Origin: Nitrospira sp. CR1.1 | GTDB taxonomy: Bacteria > Nitrospirota > Nitrospiria > Nitrospirales > Nitrospiraceae | Direction: 5' to 3' | Assembly: GCA_014055465.1 (NCBI GenBank) | Contig: WIAF01000002.1 | Location: forward strand, 372,001-436,000 | Length of the DNA: 64,000 bases | Shown here: piece after piece, positions 63,915 to 64,000 of the stretch | How positions within the stretch are numbered: position 1 is the stretch's first letter | Layout: the number at the start of each line of letters is the position of its first letter | Made by a program: the position numbers and the translations under genes | Notes under the pieces: generated by a model | The model's input: the letters and a program-made list of their open reading frames with translations, nothing else | The model's database searches: none | What the model was told of the DNA's origin: nothing

Positions 63915-64000
63915 TCAATCGGCCTGCTTGCGCAGGAAGGTTGGCACATCCCACTCATCGTCGCCCACGACCGCGATCCGTTCCACCGCCTCGCGCGTTT
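63915..64000 (-). CDS. ftsZ: Cell division protein FtsZ, C-terminal end
   Basis: Only the last 27 codons lie inside the window. The minus strand reads ...DDEWDVPTFLRKQAD and then TGA; the DVPTFLRKQ core is the conserved C-terminal peptide of FtsZ that binds FtsA and ZipA. Too short for the main ORF listing but distinctive. The position just before pgeF confirms it. Confidence 0.9.
   Translation of the reverse strand, partial: TREAVERIAVVGDDEWDVPTFLRKQAD

Overview
The window is chromosomal DNA of high GC content from what looks like a Nitrospira-type bacterium (phylum Nitrospirota). This is an inference from content: many c-type cytochromes and copper proteins, very large hybrid sensor kinases with near-identical kinase cores, a housekeeping core typical of Gram-negative bacteria with outer-membrane barrels and lipoproteins, and intergenic palindromes of a kind I associate with Nitrospira genomes. 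No rRNA, tRNA, CRISPR array, transposase or phage gene is visible.

Region 1 (2-7999, + strand) starts inside an outer-membrane barrel gene. It then has a secreted di-heme cytochrome c, a secreted amicyanin-like copper protein, and two hybrid histidine kinases joined by overlapping start and stop codons. It reads as a periplasmic electron-transfer set coupled to signalling. Region 2 (8066-14099) is mostly housekeeping: apaH, a DUF309 protein, panB, metF and folD, then an NHL-type secreted propeller and a zinc-ribbon protein that ends in five histidines. Region 3 (14292-22077) is a second signalling array: a membrane PAS kinase, a FIST ligand-sensing protein, a 1211-residue PAS/GAF hybrid kinase and a receiver-first kinase. 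Region 4 (22384-24012) holds a PEP-CTERM/exosortase-type polysaccharide deacetylase behind a good sigma-54 promoter, and a small secreted protein.

Region 5 (24078-33010, - strand) is one long housekeeping operon read leftward: rpsF, ssb, rpsR, yceD, rpmF, plsX, fabH, fabD, fabG, acpP, fabF, rnc and a secreted cyclophilin. Region 6 (33189-44897, - strand) is the most unusual part. It is a five-gene operon with a cysteine-rich secreted protein, a 1970-residue multicopper oxidase whose four copper motifs occur in the order 3-4-1-2, a YVTN-type beta-propeller, a SCO1 copper chaperone, and a fusion of a mono-heme cytochrome c to a branched-chain-amino-acid-type periplasmic binding domain. A sigma-54-like site lies upstream. 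I read it as a periplasmic or outer-surface copper oxidase system; Mn(II) or another metal or organic reductant is a candidate substrate, but this is unproven.

Region 7 (45464-50147) is accessory. It holds a barrel protein, a Gly/Tyr-rich lipoprotein and its paralogue broken by one in-frame TAG, a small membrane protein, a solitary indoleamine 2,3-dioxygenase, a secreted orphan, a 208-bp palindromic element and probable gene remnants beside it. Region 8 (50219-58963, - strand) has pth, rplY, prs, ispE, a sigma-54 response regulator with its PilS-like kinase, pilC and pgsA. Region 9 (59125-64000) has a small orphan, a serine hydrolase, and the tail of the division cluster: the ftsZ 3' end, pgeF, yggS, proC, yggT and a DivIVA-type gene.
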